Origin: Nitratireductor sp. XY-223
GTDB lineage: Bacteria; Pseudomonadota; Alphaproteobacteria; Rhizobiales; Rhizobiaceae
Length of the DNA stretch: 64,000 nt
Direction of reading: 5' to 3'
Assembly: GCF_004959855.1 (NCBI RefSeq)
Contig: NZ_SPNT01000006.1
Coordinates: 1 to 64,000, forward strand
The notes beneath the pieces are model-generated. The model was not told where the DNA came from. It saw only the letters and a program-made list of their open reading frames with translations, and did no database searches. The number at the start of each line of letters is the position of its first letter. Position 1 is the first letter of the stretch. This document shows positions 1-8,506 of this stretch, piece after piece. The position numbers and the translations under genes were made by a program.

Positions 1-1
1 T

Positions 2-67
2 CTCCACAGACATGGCGCAGGATCGGGCGACAGCAACCAGGTTGACGACATGGCGCAGGCCGCCTAA
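2..67 (+). other. Possible 3' end of an upstream coding sequence
   Basis: The second forward frame is open from the window edge to a TAA at 65-67 and ends in the plausible C-terminal string DSNQVDDMAQAA. If real, an unrelated gene stops here and the PQQ dehydrogenase remnant is joined directly behind it. Only 21 codons are visible, so this is weak evidence. Confidence 0.2.
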
Positions 68-1280
68 TCATGAAACCGCAACGCTGCCCGTTCCTTTTTC
101 AACAGAGAACGGGACATCCCCCACCGGCGAGTACATCTGGCACTATCAGAATACGCCCGGCGACACCTGGGACTACACGTCGACACAGCACATCATTGCC
201 GCCGATCTGGAAATCGACGGCCGGATGCGCAAGGTCCTCATGCAGGCGCCCAAGAACGGTTTTTTCTATGTGATCGACCGGACCAACGGCGAATTCATCT
301 CGGCGGAGCCGTTCACCAAGGTGACGTGGGCCACCGGGTATGATGAAAATGGCAGGCCCATTGAAGCCGAAGGCGCACGGGACAAGGAAAAACCGTGGGA
401 GACAATTCCGTCCGCCTATGGCGCGCATAACTGGCACCCGATGAGCTACAACCCGGAAACCGGACTGGTCTATATTCCGGCGCAGGGTGTGCCTCTGGTG
501 CAGTCCACCGATCCTGCCTGGGAACTGAACAGCCACAAACCCATGTCGACCATGTCCGGGATGGGATGGAACCTCGGATATCTGTTCAACGCTGTGGCAC
601 CGGAAGCGACACCTTTCGGGCAATTGCTGGCCTGGGATCCGGTCCGGCAAAAGGAAGTTTGGCGCGCCGAGTATGTCAGCCCGTGGAACGGCGGCACTCT
701 CACCACCGCCGGGAACCTGGTCTTCCAGGGCACAGCCGACGGTCGCTTCATCGCATATAACGCAGCGACGGGTGAGGTTTTGTGGCAGACCCCCGTCGGC
801 TCGGGTGTGGTCGCGGCCCCTGCAACTTACGAGGTTGACGGCGTGCAGTATGTCTCCATCGCTGTCGGCTGGGGCGGTGTTTATGGCCTGATGCAGCGGG
901 CAACCGAGAGGGTCGGCCCGGGCCGGGTCTACACTTTCCGCATTGGCGGTACAGCTGAAATGCCGGCGCATGAACTCTCCGACCGCACTACCCTCGTGGA
1001 AGGTGTGCCCTACGATGCTGACGATGTTGCCCCCGGTCTCGGTGTCTATGTGTCGAACTGCCTGTTCTGCCACGGAGTTCCGGGCGTCAACAATGGCGGC
1101 GCGATCCCCAATCTCGGCTATTCCGATCCCGTCACCTTGACCAATGCCGATGCATGGGTCCTGCAAGGAGCGGGCATCCATAACGGCATGCCGCGGTTCG
1201 ATGCTCATCTGAGTGAGCGCGAAGTGGAGCAGCTCATTGCCTTCATTCAAGGCACTGCGGATGCTTTGAGACCGAAGTAA
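12..1280 (+). CDS. PQQ-dependent alcohol dehydrogenase with cytochrome c domain, 5'-truncated (probable remnant)
   Basis: Periplasmic quinohaemoprotein alcohol dehydrogenases oxidise alcohols with PQQ and pass electrons to a fused c-type haem. Family-like sequence begins only near residue 36 (TGEYIWHYQ, then DTWDYT and LMQAPKNGFFYVIDR), which in full-length enzymes lies well inside the beta-propeller. The first 35 or so codons do not resemble the family and no signal peptide is present. The C-terminal haem domain is intact: CLFCH at residues 350-354, with Met393 in NGMPRF as the likely axial ligand. Full-length relatives are roughly 700 residues, so about 40 percent is missing. The frame is open to the window edge, so a longer protein cannot be excluded, but the odd N-terminus argues for a deletion remnant. 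It lies convergent to the rhamnose locus. Confidence 0.75.
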   Translation: MAQDRATATRLTTWRRPPNHETATLPVPFSTENGTSPTGEYIWHYQNTPGDTWDYTSTQHIIAADLEIDGRMRKVLMQAPKNGFFYVIDRTNGEFISAEPFTKVTWATGYDENGRPIEAEGARDKEKPWETIPSAYGAHNWHPMSYNPETGLVYIPAQGVPLVQSTDPAWELNSHKPMSTMSGMGWNLGYLFNAVAPEATPFGQLLAWDPVRQKEVWRAEYVSPWNGGTLTTAGNLVFQGTADGRFIAYNAATGEVLWQTPVGSGVVAAPATYEVDGVQYVSIAVGWGGVYGLMQRATERVGPGRVYTFRIGGTAEMPAHELSDRTTLVEGVPYDADDVAPGLGVYVSNCLFCHGVPGVNNGGAIPNLGYSDPVTLTNADAWVLQGAGIHNGMPRFDAHLSEREVEQLIAFIQGTADALRPK

Positions 1281-1306
1281 CCTGAAGGCAGTTCAACCAA
1301 GTAGAG

Positions 1307-1323
1307 GGTGCGGCAGTCGCACC
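1307..1323 (+). terminator. Small hairpin downstream of the PQQ dehydrogenase
   Basis: GGTGCG (1307-1312) and CGCACC (1318-1323) form a perfect 6-bp stem with loop GCAGT, 27 bases after the stop codon. No T-run follows, so intrinsic termination is uncertain. The remaining bases up to 1576 hold nothing I can recognise; the genes on both sides converge on this gap. Confidence 0.3.
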
Positions 1324-1576
1324 GCGCCCTCACCAGCTCCCAGGCCAATGAGTTCAGAAAGCCGGCCTGGACCACCAAGCCGAAACTCGGTGGATTTAGC
1401 GAAAGGCCGCAACACTTCAATATATGACCTATGCCGGTTCTATCTGGGCGCAGGGTCTTTGGTCTCGGTCTTGGGCCTTTGTCTTGAGAACCGGGACATT
1501 CACCGTGGTTCCATTGGCCCGGCGCGTTCCCGATCAGGTTCTCACAAGAGCAACTGCTTCGTGCTTTTGCTTTGCC

Positions 1577-2317
1577 TCAGTAAGTGGCCCGTCCGCCCGA
1601 GAGATCGAAGACAGCCCCGGTGGTAAAACTATTTTCTCCGGATACCAGCCATGCGATCATCGACGCGGCCTCTTCCACCTCCAGGAAACGACCGCGCGGG
1701 ATCTTCGAAAGCATGAAATCAATGTGTTCCTGGCTCATCTGATCGAAAATACGGGTGCGCGCGGCTGCCGGTGTCACGCAGTTAACCGCTATGTCATAGG
1801 CTGCGGTTTCCTTGCCCAGCGATTTGGTCAGCGCGATCACACCGGCTTTGGATGCCGAATAGGCCGATGCGTTCGGATTGCCCTCTTTCCCCGCGATGGA
1901 AGACACGTTCACGATGCGTCCGTAGTTGCGGGCGATCATGCCGGGCAGAATCGCGCGATTGAGGTAGAACAGCCCGTTGAGGTTCACATCGATTATCTCC
2001 TTCCACGCCTCAACGGGATAATCGACGACGGGGGCATTGACGCCTGCAATGCCCGCCGAGGCAACGAGGATATCTATCCCGCCCGACCTGGCCTCGGTTT
2101 CAGCGGCTGCGGCGCTGACCGCGTCCGCATCTGTCTGGTCCACCTCGATGAAGTCACAGCCGAGTTCAGCGGCTGTTTTCCTGCCGAGATCTCCGTCAAG
2201 ATCCCAAATCGACAGTCTTGCGCCGCCGGACGCCAAGGCGCGGGCGACTGCCAAACCAATACCTTGGGCCCCACCTGTTACGACAGCGACGCGTCCTTCC
2301 AGGTCGATAGCGTTCAT
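1577..2317 (-). CDS. SDR oxidoreductase, probable 2-keto-3-deoxy-L-rhamnonate 4-dehydrogenase
   Basis: A 246-residue classical short-chain dehydrogenase. The dinucleotide motif TGGAQGIG is at residues 14-21, the active-site serines are at 139-140, and Tyr153 and Lys157 form YSASK. Asp39 at the end of the second strand suggests NAD+ rather than NADP+. A GAGGAG ribosome site precedes the ATG by seven bases. It is the last gene of the leftward rhamnose operon, 23 bases after L-rhamnonate dehydratase. In the oxidative rhamnose route of Sphingomonas an SDR (LRA5) oxidises 2-keto-3-deoxy-L-rhamnonate at C4, the product of the preceding enzyme here. Position makes that role likely. Sequence alone shows only an SDR, so other sugar-acid dehydrogenase roles remain possible. 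Confidence 0.8.
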   Translation of the reverse strand: MNAIDLEGRVAVVTGGAQGIGLAVARALASGGARLSIWDLDGDLGRKTAAELGCDFIEVDQTDADAVSAAAAETEARSGGIDILVASAGIAGVNAPVVDYPVEAWKEIIDVNLNGLFYLNRAILPGMIARNYGRIVNVSSIAGKEGNPNASAYSASKAGVIALTKSLGKETAAYDIAVNCVTPAAARTRIFDQMSQEHIDFMLSKIPRGRFLEVEEAASMIAWLVSGENSFTTGAVFDLSGGRATY

Positions 2318-2340
2318 CAGCGGACTCCTCGTCTAACGTT

Positions 2341-3519
2341 TCATCGTGCCAGTGGACGGGTCAGTGCGAGCGACCGGTTCAGCTCCACACCAAAGCCCGG
2401 CGTATCCGGCACCTTCAGCCTGCCGTTTTCCGGCAACGGCTCGTTCAGGAGCAGCGGATTGAACATCGGAACGACGCGGTCGGCGGCCGGAGCCATCATC
2501 AGGAATTCGGCAAACGGGCTGTTCGCGCAGGTCGTCACGAAATGGTAGCTGTATACCGATGAGCCATGGGGAATCACAGGCAGACCCGCTTTATCGGCCA
2601 ATGCCGAGATCCGGCGCAATTCGGTCAGGCCGCCGCACCAGCCCACATCGGGCTGGATCATGTCGCAGCATCCCATTTCGATCAGCATGCGAAAGCCCCA
2701 TCGGGTGGCCTCGTGTTCGCCGGTCGTGACCCAGGTCTTGCCCCCCAGCCGCTGCCGAATGTCGCCGTAACCCCAGTAGTCGTCGGGCAGAAGGGGTTCC
2801 TCGATCCATTTCAGATCGTGGGGCAGGCAACCCTCGGCCAGGCGTGTCGCATAGTCGAGGTCCAGCGCCATCCAGCAGTCATACATCAACCAGAAATCGG
2901 GGCCGACACGCGCGCGCATTTCGCCCAAGGCGCCGATATTGAGGGCGAGGCCTTCCTCGCCATCGGCCGGACCATACATCAGCGGCATCTTGCCGCCGAT
3001 GAATCCCAACTCCTTTGCGATATCAGGACGAGGGCCCGTGGCGTAGAAGGTCAGTTCATCATGAAACTTGCCGCCCAGAAGCTGCCATATCGGCTCCTGG
3101 CGCATCCGCCCCAGAAGGTCCCACAATGCGAGGTCGATGCCCGATATGACATTGAGCACAATACCCCGCCGCCCGTAAAAGAGGGTCGCGTTGAACATCT
3201 GGTCCCAGATGATTTCGATTTCGTCCAGCGTCCGGCCTTCCACGAAGCGCGCCAGATGGGTCTCGGCAATCAAGGCGCCGATCTCGCCGCCTGTGGTCAC
3301 GCCGAAACCCACGGTACCGTCCTCGGCCTCGATCTCAATCACCAGCGAGCCAAGAACATTCAAGCCGAAACTGTTGCGCGTTTCGCGATAGGCCGGGTAT
3401 TTCGACATCGGCGTGGCAATGCGGCCGTCAATCCAGTGCCCGGATTCCTGATCGTGATAATCGCCCCCGCCGCCCTTGACCGTCAGCGCCCGCAGAGCCT
3501 TGATTTTTGGCTGAGTCAT
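2341..3519 (-). CDS. rhmD: L-rhamnonate dehydratase
   Basis: An enolase-superfamily (mandelate racemase group) enzyme that dehydrates L-rhamnonate to 2-keto-3-deoxy-L-rhamnonate using Mg2+. The 392-residue protein follows the known RhmD pattern closely: GGGDYHD near residue 17, HWIDGRIATPMSKY near 28, GFIGGKMP near 172, MIQPDVGWCGGLT near 287. Asp214, Glu240 and Glu268 match the metal ligands, and His318 in PHGSS with Asp291 matches the general-base dyad. I chose the ATG at 3519 because AGGGG lies about ten bases upstream and the family N-terminus (MTQPKIKALRA) starts there; the open frame extends further upstream without similarity. It sits 16 bases after the permease gene, so transport and catabolism are co-transcribed. 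Confidence 0.95.
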   Translation of the reverse strand: MTQPKIKALRALTVKGGGGDYHDQESGHWIDGRIATPMSKYPAYRETRNSFGLNVLGSLVIEIEAEDGTVGFGVTTGGEIGALIAETHLARFVEGRTLDEIEIIWDQMFNATLFYGRRGIVLNVISGIDLALWDLLGRMRQEPIWQLLGGKFHDELTFYATGPRPDIAKELGFIGGKMPLMYGPADGEEGLALNIGALGEMRARVGPDFWLMYDCWMALDLDYATRLAEGCLPHDLKWIEEPLLPDDYWGYGDIRQRLGGKTWVTTGEHEATRWGFRMLIEMGCCDMIQPDVGWCGGLTELRRISALADKAGLPVIPHGSSVYSYHFVTTCANSPFAEFLMMAPAADRVVPMFNPLLLNEPLPENGRLKVPDTPGFGVELNRSLALTRPLAR

Positions 3520-3535
3520 TTGGACCGACCCCTGC

Positions 3536-4525
3536 CTAGCGCGCCTGAAGGTGCAGGCGAACCTGGTCCACACCGACCGCCAGTATCAGGACTACCCCGC
3601 GCGTCACATCCTGCCAGAAACTGGAGACGTCATTGAGCGTCAGCCCGTTGTTGAGTGTGCCGAGGATCAGCACAGCGATCAGCGTACCCCAAACCGATCC
3701 GCGCCCGCCGGCAAGTGAGGTGCCTCCCAGAATGATGGCGGCGATAACCGTCAGGAGATGGGGAGAAGCCGCAGCCGGCGCGGCAGCGCCAAGCATCGCG
3801 GCAAGCATGGCGCCGGCGACCGCACCAGATACCGCTGATATGACGTACAGTACCATCTGCACCCGCATGACCGGCAAGCCGATCAGGCGCGCAGCCTCGG
3901 GATTGCCCCCCACCGCATACACATAGCGTCCAAAATGCGTTGCCCGAAGCACGAATGCGAGGCCGACATATACACTGAGCATCAGGATCGCCGGCACGGG
4001 CACGCCAGCAAGGCGGCCCTGACCGATCCAATTAAAGCTCGGCTGCATGACCGGGCGCGTCAGCCCGCCAGTCAGAATAAGTGCGGCGCCGCCGACAATG
4101 GACATCGTGGCAAGTGTCACGATAAGCGGATTGAGCCGTAGTGTGGTCGACAGGAGGCCGTTGGCCAATCCCACGCCCACGCCCATCGCGAGCGCCGCAC
4201 CGACTGCCAACCATATCGGCCAGCCGGCGGCATTCAAAAGCGCGATAAGAACGCCTGACAACCCGGCCACCGCAGCAACCGACAAGTCCAGGCCGCCCGC
4301 GATTATCAGTGGTGTTCCGGCAGCCGCCATCATGCCGATGAAGGCCACATTGGACGCAATGCTCATGGCATTGCGTGTTGTGGCAAAGAATGGCGTGAAA
4401 ATCGCAAACGCGACGACAAGCAGAATGTAGAAGCCCAAAAGAATGAGTACACCCGATGCGGGGCCGCTCAAGAAGCCGCCGCGCAGGCGTTCCGCATGCC
4501 GTGTCGGTGTGTTGGCCATGGTCAT
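3536..4525 (-). CDS. Sugar ABC transporter permease (probable L-rhamnose uptake)
   Basis: An inner-membrane permease of the ribose/rhamnose type (BPD_transp_2 family), 329 residues with about eight to ten hydrophobic segments. The family hallmarks AGGLDLSVAAVAGLSGV and LGGTSLAGGRGSVWGT are both present. Its ATG overlaps the stop of the ATPase gene as ATGA, and AAGGAA lies just upstream. Rhizobial rhamnose systems often use two permeases; only one is found here, so the membrane part would be a homodimer. The substrate is inferred from the adjacent L-rhamnonate dehydratase and the divergent mutarotase. Confidence 0.88.
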   Translation of the reverse strand: MTMANTPTRHAERLRGGFLSGPASGVLILLGFYILLVVAFAIFTPFFATTRNAMSIASNVAFIGMMAAAGTPLIIAGGLDLSVAAVAGLSGVLIALLNAAGWPIWLAVGAALAMGVGVGLANGLLSTTLRLNPLIVTLATMSIVGGAALILTGGLTRPVMQPSFNWIGQGRLAGVPVPAILMLSVYVGLAFVLRATHFGRYVYAVGGNPEAARLIGLPVMRVQMVLYVISAVSGAVAGAMLAAMLGAAAPAAASPHLLTVIAAIILGGTSLAGGRGSVWGTLIAVLILGTLNNGLTLNDVSSFWQDVTRGVVLILAVGVDQVRLHLQAR

Positions 4526-6108
4526 GTGAGTTCCTTCTCGACTTCTGCGGGATCGGTCAGCGCGGTGGCGGCAAGCAGCGCACTGGCATCCGCCCCCCGG
4601 CCGAACCGCTGAACGACGCGGCCCCGGTTCAGAACCAGGCTGCGGTCGCACAGGCCCGCGATCTCCTCGGCATCGGACGACAGCACAAGCACGGTGAGGC
4701 CCTGCGCCGCGAATTCGGCAAGCTGGCGGTAAATGTCGCGGCGGGCACCCATGTCGACGCCACGCGTCGGTTCCTCGAGGATCAGAAGCCGGACGCCCTC
4801 GTGCAGCCAGCGCGCAACACAGACTTTCTGCTGGTTGCCGCCGGACAGAAGCCGGACGGGTTGATCCGGCCCCGATGTGCGTATGTCAAAACCCTTTATC
4901 CATTTTTGTGCCAGCGCCGCTTCGGCGTGCCGGGATGCGAAGGGGCCGTTCCGGTATTCCGGCCAGAACGCCGAAGCCAGATTCTGAGCGACGCTGAGAT
5001 CACCGAGTATTCCATCGGCCTTGCGTTCAGCGGTGACATATCCGAGGCCGCACGCCTTGCCATGAGCAGGGCTGATGGCTCGATAGGGCGATCCCATCAG
5101 TCTCATGTCACCCCTGACATTCCGACCCTCGGCGCCAAACACGACACGGCCCAGATATTCCACACCCGACCCGACAAGGCCAAAAATGCCGAAGATCTCA
5201 CCTGTCGAAACCGTAAACGAGACATCGGAAAGCTTGTCTTTCCATCCAAGCGCGGCTGCCTCAAAAGCAGCTTCGCCTCCGCTCGGTGCCTGGCGATGGT
5301 CAAACAGCGTTTCGGCTGCACGGCCGAGCATGGCCGCCAGAACGGATTCGACATCCGTCTCGGCGGTATGGAAAGAACCGGCGTTGCGCCCATCGCGCAG
5401 TACTTCGATCCTGTCCGATATTTCAAAGACTTCGCCCAGGTAGTGGGAGATATAGACCACCGAGGTCCCGTCCTCGCGCAGATTTCGAAGAACCTCGAAC
5501 ATCGCTTGCGCGTCGCGCTCGGACAACGCAGCCGTCGGTTCGTCCATGACTAGGACATTCGCGTCTGAGGCCAGCGCCCTTGCTATTTCGACAATCCGCT
5601 GCTCGGCAACGGAAAGGTGGCCGACATAACTGTCCGGTGACACGTGGTCAAAGCCGACCTGGCCCAGGATCTTCGTTGCCTTCGCCCGCATCGCCGCTCG
5701 GTCCACGAACGCGCCGCGCCCGAATTGATCCATATTCGCAAGGCATATGTTTTCGGCCACCGTCATATCAGGCATGACCGATATCTCCTGCGGAAGGAAA
5801 CTGATGCCGAGAGCAGCCGCCTCGCGCGGGTTACTCATCCTCACCTCGACGCCCTCCACCTTGATCGATCCGGCGTCGCGCGAGTAGACGCCGGTCAGGA
5901 TCTTCATGAGTGTGGATTTGCCTGCGCCATTGGCACCCAAGAGTGCCACAACCTCCCCGGGCTGGATGCTAAATCCGACGTTGCTTAGTACGGAAACGCC
6001 TCCGAAACTTTTGTCGACGTTGACCATGTCGATCCGATTGTCCACGCTGCTCTCCGAATATTGGCCATTCATGGAAGTGCCATGCGCAGCAAAAGGGTGG
6101 TCGACCAT
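4522..6108 (-). CDS. Sugar ABC transporter ATP-binding protein, double-domain RbsA type
   Basis: A cytoplasmic ATPase of 528 residues with two fused nucleotide-binding domains. The first has Walker A GANGAGKST, signature LSVAEQR and Walker B VLVMDEP. The second has the usual degenerate Walker A (GLVGSGVE), signature LSGGNQQK and LLILEEPTRG. This layout is typical of pentose and deoxyhexose importers. The start is uncertain: ATG codons at 6108, 6072 and 6027 are all in frame and none has a convincing ribosome site. It lies between the binding-protein and permease genes. Confidence 0.88.
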   Translation of the reverse strand: MVDHPFAAHGTSMNGQYSESSVDNRIDMVNVDKSFGGVSVLSNVGFSIQPGEVVALLGANGAGKSTLMKILTGVYSRDAGSIKVEGVEVRMSNPREAAALGISFLPQEISVMPDMTVAENICLANMDQFGRGAFVDRAAMRAKATKILGQVGFDHVSPDSYVGHLSVAEQRIVEIARALASDANVLVMDEPTAALSERDAQAMFEVLRNLREDGTSVVYISHYLGEVFEISDRIEVLRDGRNAGSFHTAETDVESVLAAMLGRAAETLFDHRQAPSGGEAAFEAAALGWKDKLSDVSFTVSTGEIFGIFGLVGSGVEYLGRVVFGAEGRNVRGDMRLMGSPYRAISPAHGKACGLGYVTAERKADGILGDLSVAQNLASAFWPEYRNGPFASRHAEAALAQKWIKGFDIRTSGPDQPVRLLSGGNQQKVCVARWLHEGVRLLILEEPTRGVDMGARRDIYRQLAEFAAQGLTVLVLSSDAEEIAGLCDRSLVLNRGRVVQRFGRGADASALLAATALTDPAEVEKELT

Positions 6109-6147
6109 CGAGAGGCAATTCGATGCCGACCGCCCTTTTGGGAGACG

Positions 6148-7320
6148 TCAGTTCGCCGGAATCAGGTTCTTGACATCAGCGAGTTCCGGATCATCCCGAA
6201 GGCTTGCCAGATGTGCCTCAAACTCCGCCTGCGGGAATGCGAGCGTGACCGATGTCTCCGACGCGCATGCCATGTCTTCATAATAGTTGCAGATGTTCTG
6301 CGGTGTGACCATGACATGATTGATCAGCACGGAATCAGGCAGGTCGCGTCCCGCCAGGATCGCGAGCGACATCGGGACAAGTGAATTTCCGTACCGCTCC
6401 GGAAAGGACCCGACGGCCGCAAGGAAATCCTCTTCCCCTGCCAGCGTTTCGCGTTCATCTGCGCCGAGGCCGATGATCACGATGTTCTTGCGGCCGGCCT
6501 GTTGCGCGGCGCGCAAAATACCGGTCGCAACCTGGTCATTGATGCCGGTTCCCATGATGACGGCATCCTCGGGAATGCGCGACAACAGGTTGTTTGTCTG
6601 CGCGAACGCCTCATCAAGCGTGTTCTTGCTGTCAAAGGTCAGGATGTTTTCTTCCGGAAAGCCTTTGGCTGCCGCGAGGAAGCCGGCACGCTGACCGCCG
6701 GTACGCATGGCGGGAATCGGTCCCGACTGGGGAAGGAGGCCGTGGAGGAAATAACCGTCCAACACAGCTTCTTTGCCGTGTTCGGCGATCGCCGCTTGCG
6801 CCAGGTAGCTGCCGCCCATGAAGCCGGCTCGTGGGTTGTTCACGCCGAAGAACGTCGCATCGCCCATCGGAATGTCGATGGCGATGACCGGAATTCCGGC
6901 CGCATCCATGCGCTGCATGATGGTCTGCCCGAAGGCAGCGTCGGTCTGGAACTCGATCACGAGGTCGACGCCGCGTGTTATGAAGCTTTCGGCATTGGCA
7001 AGCGCGGTCGCGCCATCGAGGCGGTTGTCGGCAACGACCACATCAATTCCGGCAAGCTCCGCGTTTTCCAGGATGCCCTTTTCCACGAGCGCGCAGAACG
7101 GAATGTCGCGCTGAAGATTGGCAAAACCAATCACATATTTCTTGCCATTTTTCGGCGGGTTGACGGCAATCGCCTCCTTTACCATGGCCGCCAGGTTGCC
7201 GGCAGGTAGCGTTGCACCGTCGAATGTGGCCGGATCGTAGCCGTGAAAATCTTCCGCAAATACTGGCGAAGCGAGCAATGTAGCAGCGGCGATCGCCGGG
7301 GGAATGACCCGTTTTTTCAT
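6148..7320 (-). CDS. Sugar ABC transporter substrate-binding protein (probable rhamnose binding)
   Basis: A periplasmic binding protein of the Peripla_BP_4 (ribose/rhamnose) group, 390 residues. It has a cleavable signal peptide (MKKRVIPPAIAAATLLASPVFA) and a typical sugar-binding core (VIGFANLQRDIPFC, VVADNRLDGATALANAE, GVDLVIEFQTD, VIAIDIP). GGGAGG lies shortly upstream of the ATG. It is the first gene of the leftward operon, reading away from the operator-like region at 7369-7400, with the rhamnose mutarotase divergent. Rhamnose specificity is inferred from context. Confidence 0.88.
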   Translation of the reverse strand: MKKRVIPPAIAAATLLASPVFAEDFHGYDPATFDGATLPAGNLAAMVKEAIAVNPPKNGKKYVIGFANLQRDIPFCALVEKGILENAELAGIDVVVADNRLDGATALANAESFITRGVDLVIEFQTDAAFGQTIMQRMDAAGIPVIAIDIPMGDATFFGVNNPRAGFMGGSYLAQAAIAEHGKEAVLDGYFLHGLLPQSGPIPAMRTGGQRAGFLAAAKGFPEENILTFDSKNTLDEAFAQTNNLLSRIPEDAVIMGTGINDQVATGILRAAQQAGRKNIVIIGLGADERETLAGEEDFLAAVGSFPERYGNSLVPMSLAILAGRDLPDSVLINHVMVTPQNICNYYEDMACASETSVTLAFPQAEFEAHLASLRDDPELADVKNLIPAN

Positions 7321-7368
7321 GATTTTCCTCCCAGGTTCCAGCTTGAAGCCGATTTCCGGAAACTAAAA

Positions 7369-7400
7369 CTTGTCTTACATGTTGTCAAGTTGACGACAAG
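7369..7400. promoter_or_regulatory. Operator-like palindromes between the divergent rhamnose operons
   Basis: GTCAAGTTGAC at 7384-7394 is a perfect 11-base palindrome, flanked by TTGTC (7382-7386) and GACAA (7395-7399). A further CTTGTC lies at 7369-7374. The site sits midway between the transporter gene and the mutarotase gene. The FadR-type GntR regulator two genes away is the obvious candidate to bind it; that link is inference. Confidence 0.5.
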
Positions 7401-7436
7401 GCAAACTGCAAGTAGTCTCCGCGTGGGAGGTGCATC

Positions 7437-7757
7437 ATGAGTCGCGTTTGCTTCACATTAAAGGTCCGCCGTGAACGGCTTGACGCGTATCGCGCAGCCC
7501 ACCTTGCCGTTTGGCCGGAGATGTTGTCAGCGCTGCGGGAGGCGGGCTGGACGAACTATTCTCTCTTTTTGTCGGACGACGGCCTGCTTGTTGGCTATCT
7601 GGAAACGGAGGATTTTGACGCCGCACTTGCAGACATGGCAAAGCGGGAGGTCAACCACCGCTGGCAGGCGGAGATGGCGGACTATTTCGAGCCGCTTTCC
7701 GGCGGCCGCGCAGACACAGGCCTGACACGCCTTGAAGAAGTATTTCACTTGGAGTGA
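7437..7757 (+). CDS. rhaM: L-rhamnose mutarotase
   Basis: Interconverts the alpha and beta anomers of L-rhamnose so that the transporter and the anomer-specific dehydrogenase work efficiently. The 106-residue dimeric alpha/beta-barrel family member shows His22 in the RAAHLAVWPEM context, the NYSLFL strand, the HRWQAEMADYFEP segment and the C-terminal EEVFHLE that is nearly invariant in RhaM/RhaU. GGGAGG at 7425-7430 sets the start. It is the first gene of the rightward operon, and its stop lies only eight bases from the chosen start of the regulator gene. Confidence 0.93.
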   Translation: MSRVCFTLKVRRERLDAYRAAHLAVWPEMLSALREAGWTNYSLFLSDDGLLVGYLETEDFDAALADMAKREVNHRWQAEMADYFEPLSGGRADTGLTRLEEVFHLE

Positions 7758-7765
7758 CAAACACA

Positions 7766-8506
7766 ATGCAGGCTCCCCTCTCGGCACTTTCACCCATCGA
7801 GCAACAGAAATCCGCTTCGGAAAGAGTGGGCGAGCAGATACGCGAGCTCATTGCTTCCGGCAACCTGGCGCCAGGTGAAAAGCTGCCTTCGGAAAATGAG
7901 TTAAGCCGGGCTCTGCAAGTGTCGCGCCCGGTTGTGCGTGAAGCGTTGCGCGGCCTGTCGATGCTGGGGCTGGTGGAGAGCAGGCAGGGCGGCGGCTGTT
8001 ACGTGACTGATCTGCATGTCGACCGTCTCATGGAACCGCTGTCTTTCTTCCTCCGGCTGAACGAGCATTCCCTGGACGACCTTTTCGAGGCCCGCGCGAT
8101 GATCGATTGCGGCCTGGCCAAAGCCGCTGCCGCACGTGCAACAGAGGATCAGAAGGCACGGCTGCTGGAAATGGCGAAAATCGGTTTCGATCTGGTCGAC
8201 GATCCGGTGGGGTTCCGCGTCATGGACGCTCAATTCCATAGCCTGATATCCGAAGCCGCCGGCAACGCCTTCCTGAATTCGGTGGCGCAGTCCTTTTACA
8301 GCCTGGCCATGGATGCCCGACGCCGCGCCTCAGCGATGCCGGGCGTACTCGAACAGTCCGCCAAGGATCACGACGCTATCGTGAAAGCGATCGTTGCCGG
8401 CGATGGCCGCGCGGCGGCAGCCGCCATGGGACAGCATGTAGACAATATCCGCCTGACCACGCTTGCGGCACGGAACTTGAGTGAGGATTTAGCAGATGCT
8501 CCTTGA
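7766..8506 (+). CDS. GntR-family (FadR/FCD) transcriptional regulator of the rhamnose locus
   Basis: A DNA-binding regulator of 246 residues. The N-terminal winged helix shows LAPGEKLPSENELSRALQVSRPVVREALRGLSMLGLVESRQGGGCYV. An all-helical FCD ligand domain follows, with the usual metal-site pattern (AMIDCGLAKAAAA, DAQFHSLISEAAGN, DHDAIVKAIVAGDG). I take the ATG at 7766, preceded by GGAG at 7751-7754; an in-frame GTG at 7754 is the alternative. It is inside the rightward rhamnose operon and overlaps the next gene by 11 bases, so it is probably a local repressor acting at 7369-7400. The inducer is unknown; L-rhamnonate or a keto-deoxy intermediate would fit. Confidence 0.87.
   Translation: MQAPLSALSPIEQQKSASERVGEQIRELIASGNLAPGEKLPSENELSRALQVSRPVVREALRGLSMLGLVESRQGGGCYVTDLHVDRLMEPLSFFLRLNEHSLDDLFEARAMIDCGLAKAAAARATEDQKARLLEMAKIGFDLVDDPVGFRVMDAQFHSLISEAAGNAFLNSVAQSFYSLAMDARRRASAMPGVLEQSAKDHDAIVKAIVAGDGRAAAAAMGQHVDNIRLTTLAARNLSEDLADAP

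Noticed and set aside
99-1250. Long minus-strand open frame opposite the PQQ dehydrogenase
   Set aside because: The plus strand carries clear PQQ dehydrogenase and cytochrome c motifs; the opposite frame has no recognisable domain.
1348-1626. Possible small gene in the spacer after the PQQ dehydrogenase
   Set aside because: No ribosome site, unusual Ser/Arg-rich composition, and it runs into the 3' end of the convergent SDR gene.
1424-2548. Long plus-strand open frame across the SDR and dehydratase genes
   Set aside because: It is antisense to two well-supported enzymes and has no family motif.
2566-3636. Long plus-strand open frame opposite rhmD
   Set aside because: Shadow of the dehydratase gene; high His/Gln/Arg content and no domain.
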